64,000 bases of DNA from an uncultured Paracoccaceae bacterium (GTDB lineage Bacteria; Pseudomonadota; Alphaproteobacteria; Rhodobacterales; Rhodobacteraceae), in the NCBI GenBank assembly GCA_951812305.1, contig CATOSB010000002.1, positions 1,116,001-1,180,000 of the forward strand, read 5' to 3'. Under the pieces are notes generated by a model. That model was not told where the DNA came from, ran no database searches, and was given only the letters and a program-made list of their open reading frames with translations. Positions 7,671-16,368 of the stretch are shown piece by piece; position 1 is the stretch's first letter; each line of letters begins with the position of its first letter. The position numbers and the translations under genes were made by a program.

Positions 7671-8603
7671 CTAAAGGCCGTAATATTGCTTGATGGCCGC
7701 TTTTATCACATCAATTGCGACCGATTTTCCGACACCCCAAGCTTCTCGAGCGCCTTTTGCGACCTTGTCAGAAAGCCAATCGCCAGCCTTCTTGCCGATT
7801 GGCGCTTGTGCTGACATTGGCGACTCATTGGCAACGATCTCTACAAGTTCTCCAACTTCCGCACCGCTCAAGCCTGAGTTAGCAAGTGCTTTGACGAGTT
7901 GATCGCTATTTCCAGTTTGCACCTGAACCGCGACATTCGAACCGTCGCCTGTGCTGCTAATGGATGTCACGCTCCCATAATTGATTATCTGATTGGCGAC
8001 TTGACCTACTTTTCCGCGCAAATCATCGTTTTTTTTCATTTTTGATCCGATGAGCGAGATTTGCGATGCTTCAGGAACCTCGCTTTCGAGTTTCAAAGCC
8101 AAATCCAAAATCTTCGATCGCACCGCTGACTGTATTCCGACAAAATCTCCAATGGAAAAAACCCCGCGAATGTCGACAATGCTGAATCCCTCATACACTT
8201 TGTCTTGGAGGACGATTTTCAAGTTCCCCGTATCTAACCCAAATTCGGAATCAGCTTCGCTCGATCTCGACCTTTCCACGATATCATCAATCACTGAGAT
8301 CGACTCTCGAATGGAATAGTTGACCCAACTCTTTCCAGCGTGTTTGGCTACTGTCGCATTTGGGATTGAAACATTGTTAAGTTGTTGAAATCCATTTGTG
8401 AATGTACCGGAATAGGTGACCTTAACGTTTCGATACAAGGGCACGTCTACCTCGCTGGGATAGCCTTCCATCTCGTGTCGGACCCAGTCGCCCAATATGT
8501 CGCTGTTCAGCCTATCCGCTAAGAAACGGAGTTTTAACAAAGTGGTGCCCAAATTTGCCGGATTTCCGAGAAGCTCCGCTTGGATTTCGTTAAGTAGACT
8601 CAA
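7671..8603 (-). CDS. AbiTii-domain protein, candidate abortive-infection gene
   Basis: About 310 aa. The N-terminal ~80 residues look like an AbiTii domain: SLLNEIQAELL, a helical block with LLKLRFLADRLNSD, then ILGDWVRHEMEGYP. This domain is named from a type II abortive-infection (phage defence) system. The middle is predicted alpha/beta. The C-terminus (GDWLSDKVAKGAREAWGVGK then a short helix) is amphipathic and might contact membrane. I place the start at the TTG at 8603, because AGGGGTGA lies 7 bp upstream and family members begin at this point. A second in-frame TTG at 8666 would add 21 residues. It sits upstream of the ribosomal block with no defence partner beside it. Domain call fairly firm; function inferred. 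Confidence 0.65.
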   Translation of the reverse strand: MSLLNEIQAELLGNPANLGTTLLKLRFLADRLNSDILGDWVRHEMEGYPSEVDVPLYRNVKVTYSGTFTNGFQQLNNVSIPNATVAKHAGKSWVNYSIRESISVIDDIVERSRSSEADSEFGLDTGNLKIVLQDKVYEGFSIVDIRGVFSIGDFVGIQSAVRSKILDLALKLESEVPEASQISLIGSKMKKNDDLRGKVGQVANQIINYGSVTSISSTGDGSNVAVQVQTGNSDQLVKALANSGLSGAEVGELVEIVANESPMSAQAPIGKKAGDWLSDKVAKGAREAWGVGKSVAIDVIKAAIKQYYGL

Positions 8604-8679
8604 TTCAATGTCACCCCTCAAAGAAATATTTGACCTTAATTGTAGCAAGTGTGAGAGGGGTGCCAACCCATCGAATCTG

Positions 8680-8842
8680 CCGGGTTAACAGCGCGAAGCG
8701 CCCCGGCCATCGCCTGCCCGTCGCGGCGGGCTGGCGATTTCTCAAGGCTGGGTGGCAGCCATCGATCTGGGATGTGACTCTCAGGATCGAACTACGAGCT
8801 TTCAGCGTTGCATCGCCACCCCACGGGCAGCCGCTGGCCGCC
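8680..8842 (+). repeat. ~160-bp intergenic palindromic repeat, copy A1
   Basis: This is one of seven copies in the window. It begins ccgggttaacagcgc and ends ggcc-gcc, with a hairpin (atcgcctgcccg / cgggctggcgat) in the left part. A second arm, atcgccaccccacgggcag, is partly the reverse complement of the first. It fills the gap between the clbS-like 3' end and the AbiTii gene. The central part differs most from A2 and A3. Confidence 0.75.
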
Positions 8843-8856
8843 TCAACTGCTGCGCC

Positions 8857-9351
8857 CTACACCATCGCCCGCAACCGCGCCCGGATATACTTCGCCGCCG
8901 ACCGAAAATGGCTCGGCCCCGCCGCCTCGGCCCAACGGCCCGGGGTCCAGTTGTTCTTCGCCCCCTTCATCGGCCCGCCATATAATTCACCATCTGACAG
9001 CCCCTCCAGAAACCCGCGCAACACCGCTGACCGATCCCCCAGCAAAGCCACCGCCTCCGCCCAACCCAACCCCGCCTGCCGTGCGCGCAAATCGGCGTTG
9101 TAGCGTTTCAACTCGCTCCACTTGTACCCCGGTGCCGGAAAGGCCACGTCTTTTCCCGCCTGACCATCCGCGTACCAGCCCAAATACAGATCAATCCAAT
9201 GCGCCCGATGCGCGATCACGTCCTTGATCGAGGTGCCATCATCGTCCTTCACCAACGCCGTCGCCGGGTCGAGCGACGCAACCAGCGTCATCAGCTTTGC
9301 ATATTCCTTGTCCCCGACGACCAGCAGTTCGGATTTCGATGTGGCAGGCAT
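8857..9351 (-). CDS. ClbS/DfsB family four-helix protein
   Basis: 164 aa of the ClbS/DfsB family (DinB-like fold). The founding member ClbS protects against colibactin by acting on the genotoxin, and others are of unknown use. The start is ATG at 9351 (MPATSKSELL). Visible family features are the helix IKDVIAHRAHWIDLYLGWY, the PGYKWSELKRYNADL segment and the C-terminal SAAKYIRARLRAM. It ends beside repeat A1. No colibactin-like genes are nearby, so a general stress role is as likely as toxin resistance. Confidence 0.8.
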   Translation of the reverse strand: MPATSKSELLVVGDKEYAKLMTLVASLDPATALVKDDDGTSIKDVIAHRAHWIDLYLGWYADGQAGKDVAFPAPGYKWSELKRYNADLRARQAGLGWAEAVALLGDRSAVLRGFLEGLSDGELYGGPMKGAKNNWTPGRWAEAAGPSHFRSAAKYIRARLRAMV

Positions 9352-9482
9352 GGCAATGGCTCCAAATCGCACGCCTCCAACGTAAGCGCCGCGAACCATC
9401 CACGCCTTGCGCCAAATCAACAACCAGCGAACACCCCGCAATGAAATGCTGCGCCTCATGCAAAAGCGCCGCCGCGCCGACA

Positions 9483-10157
9483 TCAACAATTCGCGATGCA
9501 TTCCTGATAGGCGGATTCCGCTATTTTCGCGGCAATGATGAACGCCACGGCAACGATTATCAGACAAATGAATGCAACGATGGGCAGCACCGCCAAACCG
9601 GCGCAGTAAGAAGACCGCTCGACACCGGCGGCAACCGACAACCCGAACGCCATTGCGGCGCCCATAGAACATGCGATTTCGCATTCCGACGGCCCGCCGC
9701 CGCCGTCCCACTGGTCAGGAATTCCGCCGCCCATCATGACGAGCTTTGCGCCTTCGGCTGATGCTTTGGATCTCTTCGAGACGAAATCCACCACCATGTC
9801 TTCGCCGCTGAAACCCTTCAAAATTCCTTTTGTCAGCGCTTCTGCCGGCATTTCATCAATGCCGGGGACTTCTTCGCGAAATGATCTGGCAGCTTTGTTG
9901 ATACTGATAGCTGCGGATTCAAATACCTTCCGGTCCATTCCAATTGCATCAACAAAGGCCGTAAGACGCCGCATTTCAATTTTCTCGCCATCCCCTGCCC
10001 GCTCCACGAGTTTATCCAGTTTGCGGGCGTAGTCTTCGAGGTCCAACCCCTGGATCTTGCCAACCTCGGATGCATCCGGAAGCTGATCGAGAAACCGAAC
10101 CAATAGGTTCGACAACTGACCAAAAGACTTTGACGACGCGATTGCCGTGGCGTTCAT
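9483..10157 (-). CDS. Hypothetical protein with Cys-rich C-terminal membrane segment
   Basis: 224 aa; ATG at 10157 with GGAGAAG 5 bp upstream, so well supported as a gene. Residues 1-150 are soluble, helical and charged. Residues ~150-175 are Gly-rich (MMGGGIPDQWDGGGG). The last ~55 residues hold CEIAC, a short hydrophobic stretch, YC, then a strong transmembrane segment (LAVLPIVAFICLIIVAVAFI) and end ECIANC. A Gly-rich linker followed by a Cys-studded hydrophobic tail recalls leader-plus-core layouts of some secreted peptides. I see no Gly-Gly processing partner, protease or transporter next door, so this remains only a resemblance. Family not recognised. Confidence 0.6.
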   Translation of the reverse strand: MNATAIASSKSFGQLSNLLVRFLDQLPDASEVGKIQGLDLEDYARKLDKLVERAGDGEKIEMRRLTAFVDAIGMDRKVFESAAISINKAARSFREEVPGIDEMPAEALTKGILKGFSGEDMVVDFVSKRSKASAEGAKLVMMGGGIPDQWDGGGGPSECEIACSMGAAMAFGLSVAAGVERSSYCAGLAVLPIVAFICLIIVAVAFIIAAKIAESAYQECIANC

Positions 10158-10285
10158 TTTCTTCTCCAATTCAATCCTAAAATTCAATGAAAGGACTTTG
10201 TAGGTGCCAACCACGGGCAGCAAGTCAGGAGTTCCCTACTTGTGCCCAGTTGTTCAGTACCACTCGCAGGGTGGTTTCTGGCTCG

Positions 10286-11023
10286 CTACGTGCCCGCGCC
10301 TGACGCATCTAGAACCCTTTGGACCTCGTTCCACAAAGACATCGTCTCTGCGTCTTCAATGCCCAACTGATCCAGCTTCTTCACCACATTGCGCAAATAA
10401 TCCGTCGACGTGCCGATAACGCCCTCGCCGGTCGCAATGAACTTCGCCTGATCCTCCCGCGTCAGATCGGGCCGGATGTTCTTGGCGTCGTGATCCGCAA
10501 CGAAGGCCAAAACTTCGACATCTCCTTGCGCGGTCTTGGCAGGCATGAAGGCCGGGATATAACCTGGTGCGATCTGTTCACGGTGCCAAAGAACATAGGT
10601 CTCGGCATCCAGATGATCGGCGGCAATCCGAAACGCCAGCCCTTCGCAAGCAGCGCCGTGATCCAGCGCGGCCATCGGTCCCGGATTGTCAGGCGTCCCA
10701 CGGCCCCCGTTTACCTCCAGCAGGATGAACTTGCGGGCATAGCCCTCGATCCGCGCCCGGCGCACTTCGGCAAAGTGGAATGCAGGATCCCACATCAGCG
10801 AACCATAACCGAAAACCCAAAGGTCGCGGTCCCACCTTCCGGACAGCGCCTTGGCCCTTAATGCCTCCCGCTCCTCATCCGAATACCACCAGCCGCCGGG
10901 CAGGTTATTTTCCCGGGACATTTCCCAAAGGAAGTCGATTGACAATTTGCGCATCAACGACATTTCGGGGTCGTCTATCTGTCCGCGCAATTCGGGATGA
11001 TGGCAATACGGGTCATCGTGCAT
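10286..11023 (-). CDS. ChaC-like gamma-glutamylcyclotransferase
   Basis: 245 aa. The GGCT-fold hallmark VFGYGSLMWDPAFHF is at ~70-85, followed by the ChaC-type LEVNGGRGTPDNPG segment and a conserved Glu region (GLAFRI...). ChaC enzymes split glutathione to 5-oxoproline and Cys-Gly in the cytosol. The N-terminal 65 residues before the domain are longer than in E. coli ChaC but usual in alphaproteobacterial homologues. It is transcribed alone on the minus strand, between unrelated genes. Confidence 0.85.
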   Translation of the reverse strand: MHDDPYCHHPELRGQIDDPEMSLMRKLSIDFLWEMSRENNLPGGWWYSDEEREALRAKALSGRWDRDLWVFGYGSLMWDPAFHFAEVRRARIEGYARKFILLEVNGGRGTPDNPGPMAALDHGAACEGLAFRIAADHLDAETYVLWHREQIAPGYIPAFMPAKTAQGDVEVLAFVADHDAKNIRPDLTREDQAKFIATGEGVIGTSTDYLRNVVKKLDQLGIEDAETMSLWNEVQRVLDASGAGT

Positions 11024-11104
11024 CCGAAAAGGGTTCCTTCGTCCAGATCGCCTTCAAACGGCCCGGATTACAAATACCGACGCGATACATACAGCCTAAT
11101 CCGG

Positions 11105-12028
11105 TCAGAACCCAACCCTATCCGCCCCCTTCAACCCCAGCATCCCGCGCGCCTGATCCGGGCTGGCGATCTCGCGTCCAAGCCCCTCAATGATCCCGCG
11201 CACCTTCTCCACCTGCTGCGCCGAATTCTCCGCCAGAACCCCCGGCCCCAGCCAAATTGAATCCTCCAGCCCGACCCGCACGTTCCCACCCTGCGCGGCG
11301 GCGGTCGCAGCGATGTTCATCTGGTTGCGACCCGCGCCCAGCACCGACCACTTGTAATCATCGCCGAACAGCCGATCCGCCGTCCGTTTCATGTGCGCCA
11401 CATCATCAGGATGCCCGCCAATCCCGCCCATCAGGCCAAAGACCGTCTGCACAAAGAACGGTGGCTCAGCCAAGCCGCGATCCGCGAAATGCGCCAGATT
11501 GTAAAGATGGGCGGTGTCATAGCATTCATATTCGAACCGGGTGCCCAATGGCCCGAGCCGGGTCAGAATCCCCTCGACATCCTCGAACGTGTTGCGAAAG
11601 ATGATTGCCTTGTTGCCCAGATAGTCAGGCTCCCAATTGTGCTTGAACTCCTTAAACCGGCCCAGCATCGGGAACAGGCCGAAATTCATCGATCCCATGT
11701 TCAGGCTCGCCAGTTCCGGCTGCCAATGTGCGGCGGGCTGCACGCGCTCCTCAACGCTCATCGTCGGCGCGCCGCCGGTGGTGATGTTGATAACAACATC
11801 CACCTGAGATTTGATGGCGGGTAGGATTTCTGCAAAGGCTTCCGCCGATTGATCCGGGCTGCCATCCAATTCGTCGCGCGCATGAAGATGCACAATTGCC
11901 GCTCCGGCTTTCGCGGCTTCAACAGCTTGTTCCACGATTTCTGCGGCTGTCACCGGCAAATGCTCAGACATTGACGGTGTGTGGATTGCGCCGGTTATCG
12001 CGGCGGAAATGATGCACGGGCTTGGCAT
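11105..12028 (-). CDS. BKACE family beta-keto acid cleavage enzyme (DUF849)
   Basis: 307 aa. The start is ATG at 12028 (MPSPCIISAAITGAIHTPSM); a longer upstream frame overlaps the divergent SDR and is rejected. BKACE enzymes condense a beta-keto acid with acetyl-CoA and release acetoacetate plus a new CoA ester. The Zn-binding HLHARDELDG motif is at ~47 and the acetyl-CoA site region GGAPTMSVEERVQP at ~86. The divergent SDR 58 bp away could make the beta-keto acid by oxidising a beta-hydroxy acid; that pairing is inference. The substrate cannot be read from sequence. Confidence 0.85.
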   Translation of the reverse strand: MPSPCIISAAITGAIHTPSMSEHLPVTAAEIVEQAVEAAKAGAAIVHLHARDELDGSPDQSAEAFAEILPAIKSQVDVVINITTGGAPTMSVEERVQPAAHWQPELASLNMGSMNFGLFPMLGRFKEFKHNWEPDYLGNKAIIFRNTFEDVEGILTRLGPLGTRFEYECYDTAHLYNLAHFADRGLAEPPFFVQTVFGLMGGIGGHPDDVAHMKRTADRLFGDDYKWSVLGAGRNQMNIAATAAAQGGNVRVGLEDSIWLGPGVLAENSAQQVEKVRGIIEGLGREIASPDQARGMLGLKGADRVGF

Positions 12029-12086
12029 GGCTGGTCCTCCTGCCCGCACCTTGGCACAATGGCCCGGCGTCACAAGGGGGCAAATC

Positions 12087-12848
12087 ATGGATCTGGGTCT
12101 GAACGGACACCGCGTCATCGTCACGGGAGCGGCGAGTGGCATCGGGCTGGCGATTGCGAATGGCTTCGCTGCAGAGGGCGCCGACGTGCGTATCTGCGAT
12201 GTCAGCAATGAGGCACTGACCGCGTCAGGCCATAAAGGATCGACATGTGACGTTTCAGACCGCGAAGACGCGTCGGCATTCATTGACGCCGCCGTTACCG
12301 AGCTGGGCGGCCTCGACACGTTGGTCAACAACGCGGGCATTTCTGGTCCCACAGGTCCGGTTGACGAAATCGCGCCTGAAGACTGGGATCACTGCCTGAA
12401 CGTTTGCTTGACCGGACAGTTCAATATGGCCCGCGCCGCCGTGCCGCATCTGAAAGCGTCGGACAATGCTTCGATTGTCAATTTGTCGTCGCTGGCGGGC
12501 CGAGTGGGCTTCGCGCTTCGCACGCCCTATGCCGCCGCAAAATGGGGTGTGATCGGTTTCACCAAATCGCTGGCCATCGAACTCGGCCCCTACAAAATCC
12601 GCGCCAATGCGATCCTGCCCGGCCTTGTCTCTGGGGACCGCCAGCGCCGTGTGCTGGAGGCGAAATCCCAACGCATCGGCCTGTCATTCGCTGAAACTGA
12701 AGAGCGGGCTTTCAGCTATACCTCGATCAAAGACTACGTGACGCCGGAACAAATCGCCGACCAGATCGTATTTCTCGCCTCGAAACGCGGCAAAACCATT
12801 TCCGGTCAGGCGATCTCGATCTGCGGCGACACTCAGATGCTGGCCTAG
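12087..12848 (+). CDS. SDR family NAD(P)-dependent oxidoreductase
   Basis: 253 aa classical short-chain dehydrogenase. It has the TGAASGIGLA cofactor motif near residue 13, NNAGIS near 80 and the YAAAKWG catalytic Tyr-Lys. The start is ATG at 12087 with aaggggg upstream. It is divergent from BKACE with a shared 58-bp promoter region. Its 3' end overlaps the stop of the convergent VOC gene by 4 bp. The likely role is oxidation of a hydroxy acid to the keto acid used by BKACE. That is inferred from context only. Confidence 0.85.
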   Translation: MDLGLNGHRVIVTGAASGIGLAIANGFAAEGADVRICDVSNEALTASGHKGSTCDVSDREDASAFIDAAVTELGGLDTLVNNAGISGPTGPVDEIAPEDWDHCLNVCLTGQFNMARAAVPHLKASDNASIVNLSSLAGRVGFALRTPYAAAKWGVIGFTKSLAIELGPYKIRANAILPGLVSGDRQRRVLEAKSQRIGLSFAETEERAFSYTSIKDYVTPEQIADQIVFLASKRGKTISGQAISICGDTQMLA

Positions 12849-13276
12849 TTTCCAGAAAACCAGCGGCGAACCCGGACGTGATCATAGGTTGTGATTTCCA
12901 AATGGTTTCCGTCCGGATCCCGGAAGTAATACGACCAGGCAAGCCCATGATCAGCCGCATCTTCGCGACCAAGAAGGTTGCCGTTTCGCCCAACAATGTC
13001 GCTATCTGGCAGGCCATCGCCAAATGCCATGAAGGTGGACCCGGTTACGCGAAACGCGCTGGTGTGATCCCCGTCACTCGGCGGTCGTCCTTTGAAGAAC
13101 GACGCGCAGTAATGCCCGCGCGGCGTTGCCAGATACACCATATTTGAAGGATCCCGACGCGCGGAGCTTGGGTGCACAACCAATCCAAGGACCCGTTCAT
13201 ACCAGATTGCGGCCGCTGCCGGGTCGGCGCCATAAAGATGCACGTGGTCCAGTTCAGAGATCTTGATTCCGGCCAT
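12845..13276 (-). CDS. VOC family (glyoxalase-like) protein
   Basis: 143 aa with paired betaalphabetabetabeta halves. An N-terminal His occurs in ELDHVHLYGADP, and the second-half signature FRDPDGNHLEITTYDH carries the C-terminal metal Glu. Members are metal-dependent dioxygenases, lyases or resistance proteins, and the substrate cannot be called. Its stop overlaps the SDR stop by 4 bp in the convergent arrangement. Confidence 0.8.
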   Translation of the reverse strand: MAGIKISELDHVHLYGADPAAAAIWYERVLGLVVHPSSARRDPSNMVYLATPRGHYCASFFKGRPPSDGDHTSAFRVTGSTFMAFGDGLPDSDIVGRNGNLLGREDAADHGLAWSYYFRDPDGNHLEITTYDHVRVRRWFSGN

Positions 13277-13357
13277 TTTCTAAAGAATCCACCAGTTGCG
13301 GGTTGGCCTTTAGTGAAGGGCAACCTAAGTGAGGCGTCAACCTTGGGAGAATTCGTG

Positions 13358-14218
13358 ATGACTGACACGTACGAGCCGCCAAAAGTCTGGAAATGGGATC
13401 AGGAAAACGGGGGCCAGTTTTCCAATATCAATCGCCCTATTGCAGGGCCAACCCATAACAAGGAATTGCCGGTCGGAAAACACCCACATCAGCTGTATTC
13501 TCTGGCAACGCCGAACGGCGTGAAAGTCACGGTCCTGTTTGAGGAACTCCTCGCGCTCGGCATCGAAGAGGCAGAATACGATGCCTGGCTGATCAACATC
13601 GGCGAGGGCGATCAGTTCGGATCCGGATTCGTCGAGGTGAACCCAAACTCGAAGATCCCCGCACTGATCGATATGAGTGCGGGAAAGCGGATTTTTGAGA
13701 GCGGTGCGATCCTTCTTTATCTGGCAGAAAAGTTCAATCGGTTCCTTGGATCCGACCGGACCGAATTGTTGTCATGGCTGTTCTGGCAGATGGGCAGCGC
13801 CCCTTATCTGGGTGGAGGGTTCGGGCATTTCTATGCGTACGCGCCAGAAAAGTGGGAATATCCGATCAACCGCTTCGCGATGGAGGCCAAGCGCCAGCTG
13901 GACGTTCTGGAGCGCAATCTGTCCGGCCGCCAATTCATGACCGGTGACGATTACACCATCGCGGATATGGCGATCTGGGCTTGGTACGGGCAACTCGCGC
14001 TCGGGCGGCTTTATTCGGCGGCTGAGTTCCTCGATGTTGAAAGTTACAGGCACGTTCAGCGCTGGGCGAAAGAAATCGACGCACGTCCCGCGGTGCAGCG
14101 CGGCCGGATGGTCAATCGCGCCTTTGGCGAGCCTGAAACCCAACTGCACGAACGCCACAATGCTTCGGACTTCGAGACGCAGACGCAGGACAAGATTGGC
14201 GTGAAAGAGGACGGCTAG
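13358..14218 (+). CDS. yghU: YghU-type glutathione-dependent disulfide oxidoreductase
   Basis: 286 aa. It starts MTDTYEPPKVWKWDQENGG with gggaga upstream; an upstream in-frame extension overlaps the divergent VOC gene and is not used. The N-terminal thioredoxin-like GST domain has the family pattern VNPNSKIPALID and ESGAILLYLAEKF, and the C-terminal helical domain has DDYTIADMAIWAWYG. The Nu-class YghU proteins bind two glutathiones and reduce disulfides or peroxides. The N-terminal WKWDQENGG...NRPIAGPTH extension is diagnostic. Confidence 0.9.
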   Translation: MTDTYEPPKVWKWDQENGGQFSNINRPIAGPTHNKELPVGKHPHQLYSLATPNGVKVTVLFEELLALGIEEAEYDAWLINIGEGDQFGSGFVEVNPNSKIPALIDMSAGKRIFESGAILLYLAEKFNRFLGSDRTELLSWLFWQMGSAPYLGGGFGHFYAYAPEKWEYPINRFAMEAKRQLDVLERNLSGRQFMTGDDYTIADMAIWAWYGQLALGRLYSAAEFLDVESYRHVQRWAKEIDARPAVQRGRMVNRAFGEPETQLHERHNASDFETQTQDKIGVKEDG

Positions 14219-14268
14219 TTGGGGGGCCAGCCCCCCAAACCCTCCGAAGTATTTATGGCCAGATGAAG
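14219..14268 (+). repeat. Second repeat family: GC hairpin plus gtatttatggccag box
   Basis: A palindrome (ggggggccagcccccc) lies right after the yghU stop, followed by the box ccgaagtatttatggccaga. The same two blocks occur inverted and further apart at 48950-49040. Both copies lie in gaps between convergent genes, so this is probably a bidirectional terminator-like element. The hairpin lacks a long T-run. Confidence 0.55.
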
Positions 14269-14353
14269 GAGCTTCATTCTTTGGCGTGAAGTTCCGTTCA
14301 GGGCCAAATCAAACCAGTGATTACAGGACTGCTTACAACACCTCGCCGTCGGT

Positions 14354-14959
14354 TTAAGCCCAGGGCTGCGCAACCGCGTGTTTTGCCTCGAACGCATCAA
14401 TCGCCGAAACATGCTCCATCGTCAGGCCAATATCGTCCAGCCCGTTCAGCAGGCAATGCTTCTTGAACGGATCGACTTCAAACGAAATCACTTCGCCATC
14501 TGATGTGGTGACGGTCTGTGCCTCAAGATCAATTGACATCCTTGCATTTTCGCCTTTCTCGGCATCTTTCATCAGCACATCAACCTGCTCTTGCGGCAGG
14601 GCGATGGGCAGGATGCCGTTCTTGAAGCAGTTGTTATAAAAGATGTCGGCAAAACTGGGCGCGATCACACAGCTGATCCCGAAATCCTTGATCGCCCAAG
14701 GCGCGTGTTCGCGACTTGACCCGCAGCCGAAATTCTCTCCGCCGACGAGGATTTCCGCCTTGCGATAGGCGGGCTGGTTCAGCACAAATTCCGGGTTCTC
14801 GTTGCCTTCGCGGTCAAACCGCATTTCGTCGAAAAGATTGGCGCCAAGGCCAGAACGCCTGATGGTTTTCAGGAACTGTTTGGGGATGATCATATCGGTA
14901 TCGACATTGACCATCGGCATTGGCGCCGCGACGCCGGTGAGTGTGGTGAACTTATCCAT
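14354..14959 (-). CDS. leuD: 3-isopropylmalate dehydratase small subunit
   Basis: 201 aa. It is the small subunit of the leucine-pathway isomerase converting 2- to 3-isopropylmalate. It begins [30 protein letters not shown] and has [21 protein letters not shown], the substrate-binding loop. It is the last gene of a leuC-methyltransferase-Tat protein-leuD set; the usual contiguous leuCD pair is split by two genes. Confidence 0.96.
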   Translation of the reverse strand: MDKFTTLTGVAAPMPMVNVDTDMIIPKQFLKTIRRSGLGANLFDEMRFDREGNENPEFVLNQPAYRKAEILVGGENFGCGSSREHAPWAIKDFGISCVIAPSFADIFYNNCFKNGILPIALPQEQVDVLMKDAEKGENARMSIDLEAQTVTTSDGEVISFEVDPFKKHCLLNGLDDIGLTMEHVSAIDAFEAKHAVAQPWA

Positions 14960-14998
14960 AATTAACCTTCCTTTCGGGGTCTCTCCGCGCAGGAGTTG

Positions 14999-15478
14999 TT
15001 AACGTGAAACCGTCTCTTCGCCAAAATCCGGTTGCTCGGTTGTTAACGAGTCGGCCGTGTCGGTATCACGTCGGCATTCTGTCGGTATTGCATCGGTATC
15101 TTCATCGGTGGGCTTGTTAAGGGCGTCAATGTGATCAAGAAGATCGCGCACAGTTTCGGTCGTCTTTTTCAGGAAACCAATTCCGCCGCGCTTGCCACCA
15201 TGAACTTGCACGGCCTCGACCATGTTTCCGAAAGCGGGCCGGATGATCCCGTCGCGCGACATCTCTGCCAGCATCGATTGCGCCTGTCCGGTTGAAACCT
15301 TCATCGCGGATGCCAGATCACCAGCGCCAAACGCACCGCCGTGACGGGCGTGAAATACAGCGAAGCCATATGTAAACCGGTTATACCCGGCAGCCGCCTT
15401 GGTCACGGCACCGCCGGCGGGCAGTGCAGGGGCCGCTGTTGCGGCGCAAAGCAATGAGAGGAAAGAGCGGCGTTTCAC
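14999..15478 (-). CDS. Hypothetical exported protein, Tat-like signal
   Basis: 159 aa. The N-terminus MKRRSFLSLLCAATAAPALPAGGA has twin arginines followed by a hydrophobic stretch, consistent with Tat or Sec export. A winged-helix-like middle follows (ASAMKVSTGQAQSMLAEMSRDG). The last ~45 residues are acidic and disordered. A helix-turn-helix look in an exported protein is odd; it may be a peptidoglycan- or partner-binding fold instead. It is located between leuC and leuD, in the same direction. Family not known to me. Confidence 0.6.
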   Translation of the reverse strand: MKRRSFLSLLCAATAAPALPAGGAVTKAAAGYNRFTYGFAVFHARHGGAFGAGDLASAMKVSTGQAQSMLAEMSRDGIIRPAFGNMVEAVQVHGGKRGGIGFLKKTTETVRDLLDHIDALNKPTDEDTDAIPTECRRDTDTADSLTTEQPDFGEETVSR

Positions 15479-15657
15479 GTTGCCACTCCCAACGCGGCCC
15501 GGCCCGTCAATTGACGCATGACCATGGCCTGTTTGGGAAATGCAGTTTTGAAACTTACGGACACTGCGGCACTCCAGCGCCCATTGCGGCCAATGCCATT
15601 ACGCGCCACCGGGTTCCCGGCCCCAAAGCAATGATGTTGGTCGATAAAAAACACGGT

Positions 15658-16368
15658 TCAAACCTTGTGAATGACCGCCACCTGATCGCGGCGTTTTTTG
15701 TTGAATTTGACCTGAAACACGAAACACCCGGAAATGTCCGGCGCCAGCGCATTGAACGCGGCCTCGGTTTCCGGGTCGCTGTGCGCGAACCTGCGCTGTT
15801 CTGCGAATCCGGAAAACAGCGCCGCCGTTTTGGTGATCCCATGCTTTTCATAAACCGGCGGTTGCCAGCGCAGATCCTCGATGATGTACAATCCGCCCGA
15901 CGACAGCCGTGGAAACAACTCCAGAAACGCGTTTTGTTGATGGTGCGACGCGTGGGACGCATCGTCCAAGGCAATATCCATGCTTCCCACGTTTTCCGCC
16001 GCCTTGGCCATTTCCGCGCGGTCGTCCATATCACAGCGGATGAATTCGAACCGGGGATGTGTGAACCAGGCAAAATCTGACACGTCGAGTCCGATGATGT
16101 GCGCCGCCGAAAAGTACTCCAGCCACATGCGAATAGACGGAACATCCTTGGTTTCGCGATCAGCATCCTGTTCATGTTCTGGCCCACCGATCAGCAATCC
16201 CATTTCCAGAAACCGGATCTGGGCGTTTCTGAACGGTTGAAACAGCATGTGGTAAAGCTCGGTATACCTATGCTTTGAAGGGCCTTTGTCGGATTCAAAC
16301 TTCTCCGCCAAATCGGATAAATGCGGGCCGTTTGCAACGCTCGCCAGGCTATGCACGGGCTGATCCAT
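15658..16368 (-). CDS. TylF/CmcI-like SAM-dependent methyltransferase
   Basis: 236 aa. The start is ATG at 16368, which overlaps the leuC stop as TGATG, so the two are translationally coupled. It begins HLSDLAEKFESDKGPSKHRYT, then a Rossmann core with IIGLDVSDF, FIRCDMDDR and MDIALDDASHASHHQQNAF. The acidic DDASH and SGGLYIIEDL motifs are typical of macrocin-O-methyltransferase/CmcI-type enzymes that act on sugars of polyketides or surface glycans. No sugar or polyketide cluster is present, so the partner is unknown. The following 179 bp to the next gene holds nothing I can identify. Confidence 0.7.
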   Translation of the reverse strand: MDQPVHSLASVANGPHLSDLAEKFESDKGPSKHRYTELYHMLFQPFRNAQIRFLEMGLLIGGPEHEQDADRETKDVPSIRMWLEYFSAAHIIGLDVSDFAWFTHPRFEFIRCDMDDRAEMAKAAENVGSMDIALDDASHASHHQQNAFLELFPRLSSGGLYIIEDLRWQPPVYEKHGITKTAALFSGFAEQRRFAHSDPETEAAFNALAPDISGCFVFQVKFNKKRRDQVAVIHKV

